Shown here in pieces: positions 1 through 11,384 of a stretch of DNA of 33,007 bases (the stretch's first letter is position 1; each line of letters starts with the position of its first letter). The notes beneath the pieces were generated by a model. That model did not search any database. It saw only the letters and a program-made list of their open reading frames with translations, and had not been told where the DNA came from. Both the position numbers and the translations under genes were made by a program. This stretch comes from Plasmodium brasilianum. Its lineage: Eukaryota > Apicomplexa > Aconoidasida > Haemosporida > Plasmodiidae. The DNA lies in the NCBI RefSeq assembly GCF_023973825.1, contig NW_027122938.1:1-33007 (forward strand), given 5' to 3'.

Positions 1-663
1 ACACTCTCAGGTGCCTCAAGAAGGAAATCATTTATTTGCTGTTACGAAAATATGTATTTTTGCTTATTTAATATGGTTATTGTTCTACCAAGAAAATGTA
101 GGAAAATACACACATATGTATGAAACACTGTGTGGGTGTGGGGGGGGGGGAGTTTGTCCCTACTACACTACATAAGTATGTTCATATGTATGGGATTATA
201 CTTGTGCTCATACGCGTGCATACGCATGTGCTTATACATGTGTATGTTTTTTCCCGGTTAAAATGCTCGTTTATGCGCGCAAATTAAAATATACATAAAT
301 TTTTATTTACCTAATTTTTCAGTGTTCTAGTTGCAAAATATGGAATAAGGAAAATCAAGAAGACAATTTAATCGATATCCTATCTAAAGGTAGATCATTG
401 GCACTTAAGAATACATTTAAATTTGGAGGAGGTAAAGTAATGACCACCCCCTTTATGCATTCATTATATGGGGAGGTACAAGATGGGATATTAGATAACA
501 TGTACGATGGAACGCGTGATAAGTTGACTACGAAACTACTCGATGGAATGTATGATGAATGGTCCTATAAAACGTATGGAAAGTCAAATGACAAGTTACA
601 TAGTGTATTGTGTTATGCACCGAGTGAGGGGTCTAGTGTTAATCTATCGAATGTACTGAGTTA
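1..663. repeat. Terminal direct repeat, left copy
   Basis: Bases 1-663 match 32345-33007 base for base with no indel and a single substitution (G at 135, T at 32479), inside the intron of the exported-type gene next to a G homopolymer. The repeat ends exactly at both window edges, which is what a self-overlapping contig would show. Confidence 0.95.
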
Positions 664-1168
664 TGCACCGAGTGAGGGGTCTAGTGTTAATCTATCGAAT
701 GTACTGAGTTATGCACCGAGTGAGGGGTCTAGTGTTAATCTATCGAATGTACTGAGTTATGCACCGAGTGAGGGGTCTAGTGTTAATCTATCGAATGTAC
801 CGAGTTATGCACCGAGTGAGGGGTCTAGTAACGAATTGCGCAACCATAGAGATGATATAATGAACCCATTTACTGAATCGTATATAAAAAACATTAATTC
901 CATTAAAATTGATAAAATATTTAAATACACATGTGATAATATAAAAAACAAGAAGCTCTTTCGAAAAATTGTAGATAAGGCTCAACGGATATTAAATACT
1001 AAAACAATGAAAGTAATAAAATTTATTATTCCATTTATACCAGTTATTTCTATGATAACAGCAGCACTTACAACTTTGTTGTTAGGCTTAAGTCTACAGG
1101 CCATTTTCATAGCAATATTTGCCCCATTTGCATATCCGTACATTTTCATATCTTTAAGAAATAAATGA
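1..1168 (+). CDS. Plasmodium exported-type protein with 16-aa repeats (partial exon 1 and complete exon 2)
   Basis: Two-exon gene cut by the left edge. Exon 1 tail is 1-97 (codons start at base 2), a GT..AG intron spans 98-322, and exon 2 is 323-1168, all phase 0. The full exon 1 exists only at 32223-32441; with it the product would be 354 aa (73 + 281). Visible in order: a hydrophobic signal-like segment near residues 54-70 (ICIFAYLIWLLF); a Cys-rich exon 2 start (CSSC); a PEXEL-like RSLAL at about residue 97, with L instead of E/D/Q at position five; a spacer of GMYDE/NMYDG-type motifs; five 16-residue repeats (core YAPSEGSS) at 605-844; a basic Lys-rich stretch; and two C-terminal membrane segments (about residues 305-326 and 328-350). 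Stop is TGA at 1166-1168. This layout is typical of subtelomeric exported families that sit in infected-cell membranes. I do not recognise the family. Export is inferred. Confidence 0.8.
605..844 (+). repeat. Five 48-bp coding repeats (16 aa each)
   Basis: Units start at 605, 653, 701, 749 and 797. Units 2, 3 and 4 are identical in nucleotides. Unit 1 differs at its start (VLCY instead of VLSY). Unit 5 differs at its start (VPSY) and end (SSNELRN). The in-frame unit length keeps the reading frame open. Nucleotide identity of the inner units implies recent expansion or gene conversion. Confidence 0.97.
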
Positions 1169-2190
1169 AAAAAGAATGAGGAATGAAATTAAAAAATTGA
1201 GTATACAACAAGCCGTAATATAAAAGTTTTTCCTCCAAAAGTTTTGCCCACATACACATATGTGTATGGGTTATATATACATGTACGTACGCGTGTATTT
1301 GTGTATGTATGTACGTTTGTACTATACCGATATGTATATATTTTCTATGCAGTAATGGTAGTACCCCCTTTATAAGAACCTCTAAATTTGAAGTACAGTT
1401 GTGGATATGCTCAATAATTCTAATACAGTATAGCACAAAAATATATTATATATCCATGATACCATATTTATGAATGTATGAATTTTGACCCTTTTTATTT
1501 ACCTGTTGAATATATAATTACGTTAATATTATTTGTTAATATGCAATCTGTTTTAATCATACACACCAATTAATTTAAATTAACATGGCAATTGTATTGT
1601 ATGTATATGTGTATGACTGTTATGGGGAATTTCTCTCTCTTTATATTTGCTTTTTTAAAGTGGTTTATTCCTTTTTTTTTTTTTTTTTTTTTTTTTTATG
1701 TATGTAAAACGTGCATACATACATGTACATACATGAATACATATATCTATATGCACGTGTGCGCGTTTTAAAGAGCCTACTGAGTCCAGGTTTCCTTAAT
1801 TTTAAAGAATTTTATTAAAATTTATACATTACCATCTTTCATTACACATGGACATATTTTTTATTTGTCTCTTTTTGAATTAAATACTCATTTTTATTTT
1901 TTATATTTTTTTAATTTATCAAAAATATTTATTAAGCTGAATATAAAAAAGCATAATAATACATGTGTTTTAAAAAATTCAAAAATATATAAAATAAAAG
2001 TAATTTGTGCATATTCCTATTGTGCTCACAAAAATTTTACGTAAATTGTCTGTCACTGTAAGGCAAATGTGATACTCTTAAAATTTATGCAACGCGCATG
2101 TGTATGTTATATATATGCATATACTCATACATATACAAATATATATATGTATACCCATATGTATACGCATATATATACTCATACATATAT

Positions 2191-2196
<6 letters not shown>

Positions 2197-2239
<43 letters not shown>
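2197..2239. repeat. (TA)n microsatellite
   Basis: Uninterrupted alternating TA run, preceded by degenerate ATAC/ATAT repeats from about 2100. It creates spurious Tyr-Ile reading frames on both strands. Confidence 0.95.
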
Positions 2240-2243
<4 letters not shown>

Positions 2244-2523
2244 CAACTACTGCAATATAACACATGCCTTTTGACTGTTTTTTCATCCTTTGGAAATATA
2301 AACATTACAAGTATAAGATTATTTTATTTTATTTTATTATTATTTTTTTAAAAATTAATATAGTATGCAAATAATATGCATTAAATTGTTTTCTCAATTT
2401 TTGTATAATACCCAGGGAGGTAAACTTATACCAGTGGCTGTTTATTTCGCCCGTTCGTTTTGGAGTAGTAAAAATATTAGCTAACAATTATGAGAAAAAT
2501 AAAAACAAAAAAAAAAAAAAATA

Positions 2524-2574
2524 AAAACATAAAATATGAAATATAAAACATAAAATATGAAATATAAAACATAA
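2524..2574. repeat. 21-bp A/T-rich direct repeat
   Basis: A unit containing ACATAAAATATGAAATAT is repeated about 2.5 times after an A-run. No coding role seen. Confidence 0.85.
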
Positions 2575-3640
2575 CAGTCTCGATAGTTAAAAACTTTGGA
2601 GAGGTGTATATAGTATTAATATAAAATACGGAAGAAAAGGGATTTTATTTATTGAAAGTGCTTATTATTATATGGTATGAGTTATTTTGTTATTTGCATA
2701 TATATGCATATAATAAAATAAGTCTGTACACATATAAGAATATATTTTATGTGTGTATGTAGTAGAATATATTTGTGAACATAGTTCATTATCACAGGAA
2801 CATGTAATATAAATTAAAATTGCAATATGTTTTAAAATATTATGACAAAAAAAAAAAAAAAATAAATAAATAAAATAAATAATTATATAACAAAAATATG
2901 TAAAATTTAAAGGAACATAAAAATATATTTCTGTATATAATATATATATATATATATATAATATATAATACTAAAAAAAAAAAAAAAATATATTTCCATA
3001 AGAAAATATTGACTTATATTGAAAGTCTTAGTAAAACACAAAAAACAAAAAAAAAAAAGGAAACAAGAAGGGACAAAAAATGGAACAGAAACAAAATAAA
3101 AATGATGGGGAAAAAAAGCAAGATTAACAAATAGGTTTAGGGCGTAAACATACAGTTGTTGTCCTCTCTCCATCCATTGCCAATGTTATTAAGCATACTC
3201 CATATATGTATATATACAATATGTACATACGTATATGTGTGCACTTTTCGAATTTGCACTAACATGAAAATGGTACGGGGTTCGTAAGAGCTGCATAAAT
3301 TTATGTTATGCAATATGATCCCCTAATAAAAGTTTTTTGGAAAACTATATATTGTGCATTTTTCCTACTATTGATTTGTTGTGTGTTATCTATCTATCTA
3401 TCTATATATATATATTTATCCTTTTACATCTCATTATTGTTCATTCTTTAATTCGTTTAAGTATGAAATACTTTCTTTGTTCATAGGTTGACTAAATAAA
3501 TTTTCACTTTCGTTATAGTTTTCAAGTAAGTTTTTATAATTTCCCCGTTTATTTGTTGAGTATTCATCTTCTTTTCTTTCATTTTCTTCATCGCTATTGG
3601 AAGAATCATCAATGGAAGAGTCCTCCTCATCCTTGTTGCA

Positions 3641-4159
3641 TCACTGCCCATCTGTGGCCCCTTCTTCACTTACATCTTCGCTTGTACTTTCGCTTTTTTC
3701 GCTGTCTTCTTCACTTTCTTCTTCGCTGTCTTCTTCACTTTCTTCTTCGCTTTCTTCTTCGCTTTCTTCTTCACATTCCCCTTCCCCTTTTTGGTTCGCG
3801 CTTTCGTTTGGTTTTTCTGTATACAACATTTGAGCAACGCTAGGAGTTATTAATGGTTCATATACTTCCTTTAGTGGCTTACAGGGGGGTTCTTGTTGTT
3901 CATTCCTCTGCCCCCCCTGATGTTTTCCCGACGGGCTTAATCCTGAATTCTCTGGTATTTTCTGTGTTGGTATATTAGAACTCGTTCCTTGTGTATTTTT
4001 GTTTGGTAGTCCCGTGTACAACATCTGTGCAACGGTAGGAGTTATTAATGGTTCATATACATTCGGCATTTTTTTAGATGAGGTTTTATGTTGGTCATAA
4101 ATTCCTTCCCCCGCCGGTTGTTCTGATGATTCTAATTTGAATTCTGGATCTTCTTCCAT
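3641..4159 (-). pseudogene. Second readable segment of the broken exported gene (duplicated VYEPLITP motif, acidic tail)
   Basis: Same gene in the frame downstream of the A-run shift; the frame is already open from 4225. VYEPLITP-x-VAQMLYT occurs twice, near 4014-4063 and 3820-3869, separated by a Pro/Gln/Asn-rich linker. A Glu/Ser repeat (units EEES/EEDS) lies at about 3690-3780. After TGA at 3643-3641 the same frame continues for 68 codons rich in Glu, Asp, Ser and Asn. That it stays open and acidic argues it was recently coding. Confidence 0.7.
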
Positions 4160-4206
4160 TTCATATGGATTTTTTTTTTTTTTTTTTCTGTCTTTATTAC
4201 CTTTTG

Positions 4207-4710
4207 TTATATAATGGTCTGAACATTTTTTTTTTTGTTTTCTCTCGTTATGTAATTATCTGATCCTTTTTTTTTGTTTTCTCTCGTTATGTAATTATCT
4301 GATCCTTTTTTTTCGTTTTCTCTCGTTATGTAACTACCTAATGTTTCTTTTTTTATGTTATCTTTTATTAAATAGGGTGAATTCATTTTTTCTGCTTTAT
4401 CCTTAGTATCATAATTTTGAGGTTTCCATTTTTCATGATGTGTTAAATTACTATCTTTTGGACATACATAATTTTTACCCACTTTAATAGGAGAATTATG
4501 TAATTTATTTTCATTCTTATTTTTCCCTATAGAATAATTTTGAGGTTTATTTTTGTTTTTATTATTTCCTCCGGAATATGAATATCCACTGTATCCATAA
4601 GGATAATGAATGGACCTATTATTAGATTGTGTTAACACTCTTCTAGATTTTACTTCTAACATTTTTTCTGTGTGGTATTCCTTACTAGAGAGTTTGTCAC
4701 TGTATGTGCA
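4207..4710 (-). pseudogene. First readable segment of the broken exported gene (PEXEL and 13-aa repeats)
   Basis: Exon 2 from the acceptor at 4711-4712 to the frame break. The R-V-L-T-Q PEXEL is about 19 residues after the exon start, within the usual distance of the exon 1 hydrophobic segment. The 39-bp repeats code NYITREN followed by a Lys run and GSD. The copies at 4237-4330 differ mainly in A-run length, so slippage is the likely cause of the frameshift. The frame ends artificially at 4207. Confidence 0.7.
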
Positions 4711-4788
4711 CTAATAAGAGGGGGGAAAAAATATCATAATAGGACATAAGGAAAATAGTATATATGCATGTACACGCATCCGTATATA

Positions 4789-4790
<2 letters not shown>

Positions 4791-4829
<39 letters not shown>
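4791..4829. repeat. (TA)n microsatellite inside an intron
   Basis: Pure TA run within the inferred intron (4711-5018) of the broken exported gene. Confidence 0.9.
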
Positions 4830-4830
<1 letters not shown>

Positions 4831-5132
4831 TCTACATATGTGCGTTTACATCCGTATGTATATCCATTTTCACGTTAGCTCTTTTATAATGCCATATTTT
4901 AGGTGAAATGAAATATAGCCATACATACGTACATACATAAACAACTCAACAAAAGGGGAGAAGAGAGTAACTCTTATTTTTCTTTTTTATATACGTTACT
5001 TTAAATTTTAAATCGTACATTATTAAAAATATCTGATGTCCAAAAGAAAAGAGAGAACAAACATATTTTCCTAAGAAAGGGGGAAATATTGACTCTCCCC
5101 CTCGTAATATGATTTTTCTTTGAATTCGTCAT

Positions 5133-5624
5133 TTTTTCTATATTTCAAGGGTACTTATATAAGTATTTTATATGTATATATATGTATATATATGTATATA
5201 TATATATGTATATATACTCGATTGTAACTTCTGGTTGCTTATCAATATTTTCAATTAATGCATCAATCTAGTATTTTTCAAGGCTTCTGATTTATTTTTC
5301 CACATTAATATGATTTTTGTATTATTTTTAAATTACAAAAAGAAAAAAAAAAAAAATAAAATGTTCATAAATAGTTATTCATATAATGGATAATTACAAA
5401 CATATAAAATATATATATAATATAGTAAGAAATAATAAAAAATAGTATATATATATATACTTAGGTGTTTTTTTATTATATTTTGAAAATTTCAAATAAA
5501 AAATAACATCATTATTAGAACAAAAATAAGGTCATCAGCACTAAAAAAAAAAATATAAGCTTTAGAAAAGATGTAAAACAAGGCTAGCTTTTATTATTAG
5601 TACGTTTATATAGATTAAATCTGC

Positions 5625-5657
<33 letters not shown>

Positions 5658-6503
5658 GGCTCGAAAAATAGAACAAAACAAAAAAATTCGTTCAAATGTT
5701 ATAAGCGAAATGTAGGACATAAGTACATATATATATTAGGAAGAAAAAAGGGAAAAAGCCAAGTAATTTTACTGTTAAACGAAAAGGAGAATATGTTCTT
5801 AAGAAATTATATACTATCAACTCTACATATATACGAATTTAAAAAAAAAAAAAAAAATCATTGTCCCAACTAATATATATATATATCACATATATTTTTA
5901 ATAATTATTTTGTACTCATAATAGTTTAAATAATTTTAACTAAGTGCTAAATATAGAAGAAAAATGTTTAAAATATATTATTATTTATATTTATGTAACT
6001 TATAAAATAATACATCCGCATTTCAATTTAAACAAATAGTTAGATTATGAAAAAATAAGCCAAAAAAAAAAAAAAAAAAAAAAATTTTTTAAGAGTGGCA
6101 GCAGGAGTGAGTCAAACTTTTTAATAACCTTTAACCAAAAATAATAAATTTCAGTATATACAAAATATCCAATTTATTAATATTAATATTATTATTATTT
6201 ATTTACTATAATAATAATAATTACTATTATATATGTAAAAAAAAATATTCCCTTAAGGTGGTAAAAAAAGAAACTGAAAAATTGCAATGAAGAATTATAA
6301 GATTAAATAATAAAATTTTTATTATAGGTATGTATAGGATTAAAAAAAACAAAAATTCGATTCGCTTTTTTTTTTTTTTATTTTATAATTTAAAGAAATA
6401 ATATATTACATTATAGTTACAACTTTCGGAGGCACGTGGTAGCGCTACCTATGACGTACAAAATTATAGTGACTTATATATGTACATGTACATGTACATG
6501 TAC

Positions 6504-6575
<72 letters not shown>

Positions 6576-6693
6576 TTATACATAGATACATAATAATATA
6601 TATATGTATATATTAATATATGTTAACAATAAAAATTTTCATATTTTAAAGTTAATTATAAACGATAAGTAAAATGCAATACCTTTTTAATTA

Positions 6694-6725
<32 letters not shown>

Positions 6726-6765
6726 TCCTACTTCCTTTTTTATAGTACAATTTTTGATCACATAC
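5133..6765. other. A/T-rich intergenic region between divergent genes
   Basis: Upstream region of the broken exported gene (-) and of the small two-exon gene (+). It carries poly(T) at about 5631-5657, A-runs near 5841, 6062 and 6695, and the hexamer array at 6475-6572. No credible open frame seen. Promoters are expected here because genes diverge, but no specific element can be named. Confidence 0.65.
6475..6572. repeat. Hexanucleotide array (TGTACA)n then (TGTATA)n
   Basis: About 16 six-base units. The first few are TGTACA-type and the rest TGTATA-type, as if one T/C variant spread through part of the array. No coding frame. Confidence 0.95.
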
Positions 6766-7143
6766 ATGTATTTATGTTTTTTCATTCATTTATGTTGTGC
6801 CTTCAAATTCATTAAACGAAGGACAACACCTGAACACCCAAGCAAAACGTATATTGCCAAAACAAAAAATAAGACAGAATTGGGGATGTTCATTATAAAG
6901 GAGAAATTGTATTTAGTAAAATATTTATATATATATATATATATATTTTTGTTTTTTAATTTTTTGATATAATTTTATATTCATATAATATATGACTTTA
7001 TACAGGTATATTTGCAAAAATTAACTCTTCCTTTAAATGTGTACCGCGGGGATAAAGGGGAGAAAAAAGAAAAAATCTATTTTGTAAATGAAAATATTAA
7101 AAAGAAAGTAGAAAAGTTTATGAGGAAACACTTTTCCTTTTAA
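6766..7143 (+). CDS. Unrecognised small two-exon gene (95 aa, secretory or plastid-type N-terminus)
   Basis: Exon 1 is 6766-6915 (50 codons), intron 6916-7005 (GTAAAA..TACAG, 90 bp, phase 0), exon 2 7006-7143 ending TAA. Codon use and base composition are less A/T-extreme than the flanks, and both exons are free of the TA repeats that fill the intron. The N-terminus is hydrophobic and Cys-rich (MYLCFFIHLCCAF), followed by a basic stretch (KFIKRR) and a Lys-rich body ending KKKVEKFMRKHFSF. This could be a small secreted protein or a basic organellar protein such as an apicoplast or mitochondrial ribosomal component; I recognise no family. There is an acceptor-like TTTTTTATAG just upstream (6745), so another 5' exon is possible. 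Confidence 0.45.
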
Positions 7144-7927
7144 CCATCCCATTTTTCATGCTTACAAAATGAGTTACAAACACACACACAAGTTTATGTG
7201 TACATATTTATACACATATATTTATGCATTCATATATATATATAAAAATATATATGATGGTGCTAATTTTTTTCTTTATTTCCCTTTGTGCCTATTTAAA
7301 GCTTTAATTTTACTTCATGTATAACGGACATATTACATATTAGTTCTAAATACCGAGAGCGCATTATTTTTTTAAAAACATTATCCATTACTATATTATT
7401 TTAAACACTATTTTACATTCTTACCTGCACACTTGTTAGGAAAGCTTTTTTTTTCTTCGGACATTTAGTAAATTATTTAGTGGTATCATATGATAGACTT
7501 ACTACTAATGTGAAAATTAAACAAAATAAGGTGGTATTATAAAACTATTTAATATGATGATGACGCAACATAAATTTTATACATTTTATAAAAAAAAAAA
7601 AAAAAATAATAATAAAAATAAAGATAAGATAAAGATAAAGATAAAAATAAAAAGGTTTTTCATATATTGAGGTTTAATAGAATAAAATTTTTCTTTTCTC
7701 TCATTTCATATATGTAGCAGAGTGATAAAACAGCAGACATGTTTGAAATATTAGTCAAATGACGATAAAATTTCAGTTATATAAATAATTTCGTACAAAA
7801 AAATGTTTGTAACGCAGTTGTTTTAGTAGTATAATTAAGGCAATTATATAGTAGGTACAACCATAGTTTCGAGAACGGTTCGCACACGTATATACATTAT
7901 ATAATGCACATACATATTATACATATT

Positions 7928-7960
<33 letters not shown>

Positions 7961-8029
7961 CACGCATGTACACATATAGTACGTTCGCATGTTTTGCTAA
8001 AGTACAATGTTAATCATCATACTGTAAGC

Positions 8030-8080
<51 letters not shown>

Positions 8081-8417
8081 CCCTTAACAATAAAAATATG
8101 AACAAAATAGTAGCTACAAAAAAAAAAAAAAAAAAAAATTATAAAACACAAACAGTACACAGTATTATTAAAAACAAATAAAAAATATATGAAAATGTAT
8201 TAATAAGCAAATAAGTTAATGAAAAAAATATAACTTACGCGCATACATTATTATATATAAGAAAAGACGAAAAAAATTGAATTAAAATTAATCAAAACCA
8301 TAATAACAAATTATGAATAATGCAGAAATAATTGCTATTTACAACAATTTAAAATATACATTAAACGTACAGATATTAATTCGTAAACGAGCACATATAC
8401 GTACATACATACATACG

Positions 8418-8482
<65 letters not shown>

Positions 8483-9091
8483 GTATGCATATATTCATGA
8501 CAAGCATGCGTGTTTATAGGGAGGGGAGAGGCTCCAGAAATATAAAGAACATCGATGGAAAAACAGCTTAATCATAATTTTGATAACTATTATATGCATG
8601 AGTGCACAAAATAATCAATTAGGGAAATAAGTACCGTGAAGAGAAAAATCTTTTGTCGTGTGTTATTATCGTTACTAATATGTACACAATGCTTCTGGTT
8701 AAGTGTATTTCGCTTTTTTGTTTTTCTAATTTGTTTTTCCTATTTGTATTTGTATTTGTATTTGATTTTTTAGTACACGTCGTACTTGTACATCATAGTT
8801 CGCGTATGCAAGTGAAGTTGAGAAAGCAAAAATCAGTTTTTGTAAAACTCGCATATAAACATATATGCGCATATTTTAAACAATAAAAAAATTCTAGGTT
8901 CAAAAAAATTATAGATTATACGATTTAATCATATAAATAAATAGTGAAAGACAACAGTATACCACTATTTTTTTTTACTATTAAAAATTAAAAAAAAAAA
9001 AAAAAAAAGGTGCCATGTTGAACAAACGCTAGTTAAATGCAAATATATGTAACACATAAATACACACATCGTGCATATAATAAATTAATAA

Positions 9092-9122
<31 letters not shown>

Positions 9123-9680
9123 AATGTACTTTAAAAAAAATGACGTGATATATTAAGTTTTTATGCACGCTTTATTAATAAGAGCTGAACACATTTAATA
9201 AAATTAATTTAGTACGTAAAAATACTATTTCAATTATTAAAAATTTTCGCACTTCGTAATAATGTATCATTATAATTTGCTGCCTCTTTGGTTGCACTTC
9301 GATTTTCTTTTTTTTTTATTTTTAAACATATATATGTAAAATACTCTTTTTGAGCTGTTCACCATGATATTTCAAAAAAAAAAAAAAAAAAAAAAAAATA
9401 GCTAACTGAAAAAAGGAATAGTGCTAGATGTTTGAAAGTACGTATTTGATGGTATATAACTGATGGTACAGAAGTGATAGTATATATTTAACGGTCAATT
9501 AATAATGGTTCATAATATAGTTGATAATAAATAACAGACAAATAATATAGTTGATCGCTGCTGATAGTAAACAAATAATATTTTTAAATTGTTGATTGCT
9601 GTCCATGTTGTAGAGTATAATATATTTTATAATAGTTGGAGAGGAAGAAGAAAAAATTAACAGATTAATTTTTTATGGTT
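7144..9680. other. Intergenic region with dense microsatellites
   Basis: Between the small two-exon gene and the 3' end of the tryptophan-rich antigen gene. It holds (TA)n at about 7935-7960 and 8046-8076, a (CATA)n/(TA)n array at 8402-8486, and A-runs near 8030, 8119, 8992 and 9375. The open stretch 8653-8886 is mostly a GTATTT repeat and is not accepted as a gene. The bases at 9420-9660 hold short GATGGTATATA-like direct repeats in the probable 3' UTR of the antigen gene. Confidence 0.65.
8402..8486. repeat. (CATA)n followed by (TA)n
   Basis: About eleven CATA units with one G variant, then a TA run. Simple-sequence repeat with no coding role. Confidence 0.93.
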
Positions 9681-11195
9681 TTATTGCACGGAAGCACTCT
9701 GAAGTAAGATCTCCGAAGCAGGAGTTACTCCCACTTTTTCTTCCAACTTTTCTCCCAATTTTTCTTCCAATGTTAATCCCACTTTTTCTTCCAACTTTTC
9801 TCCCAATTTTTCTTCCAGTGTTAATCCCACTTTTTCTCTTACTGTTTCCCCAGTTGTTTTCTCATTTACTAACATATTTTTTCTTTCATCAATCCACACA
9901 TTCCACTGTCTTTGTCTAACCCATTTTTCCACAAAGCTGTTGACCCAATGATTAAACAGCATGAGTTTTTCATTTTTCCATTCGGACCAAGCGTTCCAGT
10001 TACTATTAATATATTTACTTTCTTTAATAGCGGACCAGTTCTTCCATTCAATACCTTCCCTAAATATTCTTTCTTTCCATTTATAAAATTGATTTTTCTC
10101 CAAAGGTGTTAAGGCTAGTGCTGATACATCATCATATTTGGACCAATACTGATCTTCATTGACTTTCCAATTTGTTGTTATCCATTCTTTAATTTTATTA
10201 TTTTTCCATTCATTCCATTCATCTAAAGTCCATTTACAATATATGGTTTCATTTTCGGAAAGCCAATTTTTTAAATCCACTTCTAAAAGTTGTTTTCCCT
10301 CAGTTGATATCCATAATTTCCATTGGCTATCATCCCATGTTTCAGATTTTTCAAAAAAATTTATTTTATATTCTGAATCTAAATTAGGGTTAAAGTGTAA
10401 CCATTTCTTTTGTTCATATTTTAACCATTGAATCCATTCTTGTTCTTTCTCATCAATCCATGCTTTTTTCTCTGCTTCTATTTGTAAGTTGAACTCTTTC
10501 CAATCTACTTCTAACTTCATCATCCATTGGACCCATTCCTTTCTTTTCCATTCCTCCGCTTTATCTATCCTTTGATCGGAACTTCCTCCGAGTGTTTTAT
10601 ATGAGTTGGATTTGTACGTGTCCAACTTAAATGGGTTGAAAGTCTGTGTAGCGATGAAATTGAGAGGAAAAAATAAAATAATGTAAATACAAAATGTACA
10701 AAGCAAAAATAATGTAAATACAAAATGTACAAAATAAAAAAAGTATAACGTATAATAAAATTATGCGACTTCATTTTTTCATTCTTTCTTTATTTCTGGA
10801 ATAACATAGACCCTTGCGGGTACACAATGCATTTGCGTGCATAATACGTACATATATGTGCATAACACATGTATATATACATAACACATGCATATATATA
10901 TGGCACATGCATATATACATAACACATGCATATATACATAACACATGCACATATACATAACACATTCGTACGTATATTTTTGTGTATACACTCTTAAGGC
11001 ATTTCAGTTAGTTACCGGATTGGAATTCCTTAAATAAAGAACGCCAACATATGCAAATAAAAAAAATACACAAAACATTTTAAGCATGAATGTCCTATTC
11101 ATTGATGCTACCATCTGATTGTGAAGTTTAAATTTCATCGCTTCAATAAAATTTTGATCCACGAAATAACTTTGTATGTGTCTTAATTTCTCCAT
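9681..11195 (-). CDS. Tryptophan-rich antigen (TRAg), two exons, 380 aa
   Basis: Exon 1 is 11195-11016 (60 codons), intron 11015-10644 (GTAACT..ACACAG, phase 0), exon 2 10643-9681 ending TAA. Exon 1 encodes a basic N-terminus and one membrane segment (about residues 38-56, KMFCVFFLFAYVGVLYL), as usual for this family. Exon 2 holds 28 tryptophans between residues 92 and 310 in spaced W-x(2-10)-W patterns (EWVQW, EWNEW, WNAWSEW), the helical tryptophan/threonine-rich domain of Plasmodium TRAgs. The C-terminus adds two exact 16-residue units (VGLTLEEKLGEKLEEK, residues 332-363) plus a partial third. Family members are expressed on merozoites or infected cells and some bind erythrocyte surface proteins; the ligand of this one is unknown. 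No frame break seen. No PEXEL is evident. Confidence 0.93.
9735..9830 (-). repeat. Two 48-bp repeats in the TRAg C-terminus
   Basis: Tandem units each encode V-G-L-T-L-E-E-K-L-G-E-K-L-E-E-K, followed by a partial third copy (VGVTP). The heptad-like Leu/Glu/Lys pattern predicts a short amphipathic helix. Sixteen-residue units also occur in the exported gene at 605-844, but the sequences are unrelated. Confidence 0.93.
10850..10966. repeat. 19-bp minisatellite inside the TRAg intron
   Basis: Units of the type ACACATGCATATATACATA repeat about five to six times, all inside the 372-bp intron. It produces open frames of Cys/Met/Tyr/Ile on the minus strand that are not genes. Confidence 0.9.
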
Positions 11196-11349
11196 GATTT
11201 CTTGATTTTTTTTCTTCTTTTTAAAATAGTAAATTAAAATATTTAAATAAATCCAAATTCTGTATTAACTGTTTCATGCACACATATCTAAACATATGCT
11301 TATGCATATAAATATATACTATGACAAGTTTAACGTCAATTCGAGTTCC

Positions 11350-11384
<35 letters not shown>

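Larger units (their letters stand above)
1169..3433. other. Intergenic region, convergent 3' flanks
   Basis: Lies between the 3' end of the repeat-bearing exported gene (+) and the 3' end of the broken exported gene (-). It holds poly(T) near 1671-1697, a (TA)n tract at 2197-2239, short direct repeats at 2524-2574, A-runs near 2846 and 2975, and a (TCTA)n tract near 3390-3403. I find no open frame with convincing composition. The short open frames here are microsatellite translations. Confidence 0.7.
3434..5132 (-). pseudogene. Exported-protein gene with canonical PEXEL, broken by a frameshift and an internal TGA
   Basis: Exon 1 is 5132-5019 (38 codons), with a hydrophobic segment KICLFSLFFW and an NN end before donor GTACGA. 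The intron is 5018-4711, ending TTATTAG. Exon 2 starts at 4710 with Cys, phase 0. Exon 2 encodes RVLTQ, a textbook PEXEL (R-x-L-x-Q), then Asn/Lys-rich sequence, about three 13-residue repeats (core NYITREN), a duplicated motif VYEPLITP-x-VAQMLYT and a Glu/Ser-rich tract. Two breaks: an 11-A run (T-run 4226-4236) shifts the frame, where sister repeats have 9; and TGA at 3643-3641 (CAG-TGA-TGC) interrupts a frame that otherwise continues acidic and open to TAA at 3436-3434. The product would be an exported acidic protein of unknown function. Sequencing error in the A-run is possible, but the TGA is not in a homopolymer. Family not recognised. Confidence 0.75.

Noticed and set aside
2069..2351. 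Open frames rich in Tyr, Ile, His and Thr
   Set aside because: Translation of (TA)n and ATAC repeats.
3553..3843. Plus-strand Ser/Leu/His-rich open frames
   Set aside because: Antisense shadows of the Glu/Ser-rich coding repeat on the minus strand.
8653..8886. 77-codon plus-strand frame with a hydrophobic start
   Set aside because: The hydrophobic part is a GTATTT microsatellite; no exon partner, PEXEL or family.
9869..10431. Open frames overlapping the tryptophan-rich exon
   Set aside because: Shadows of the TRAg coding sequence.
10771..10991. Cys/Met/Tyr-rich minus-strand frames
   Set aside because: Translation of the minisatellite inside the TRAg intron.
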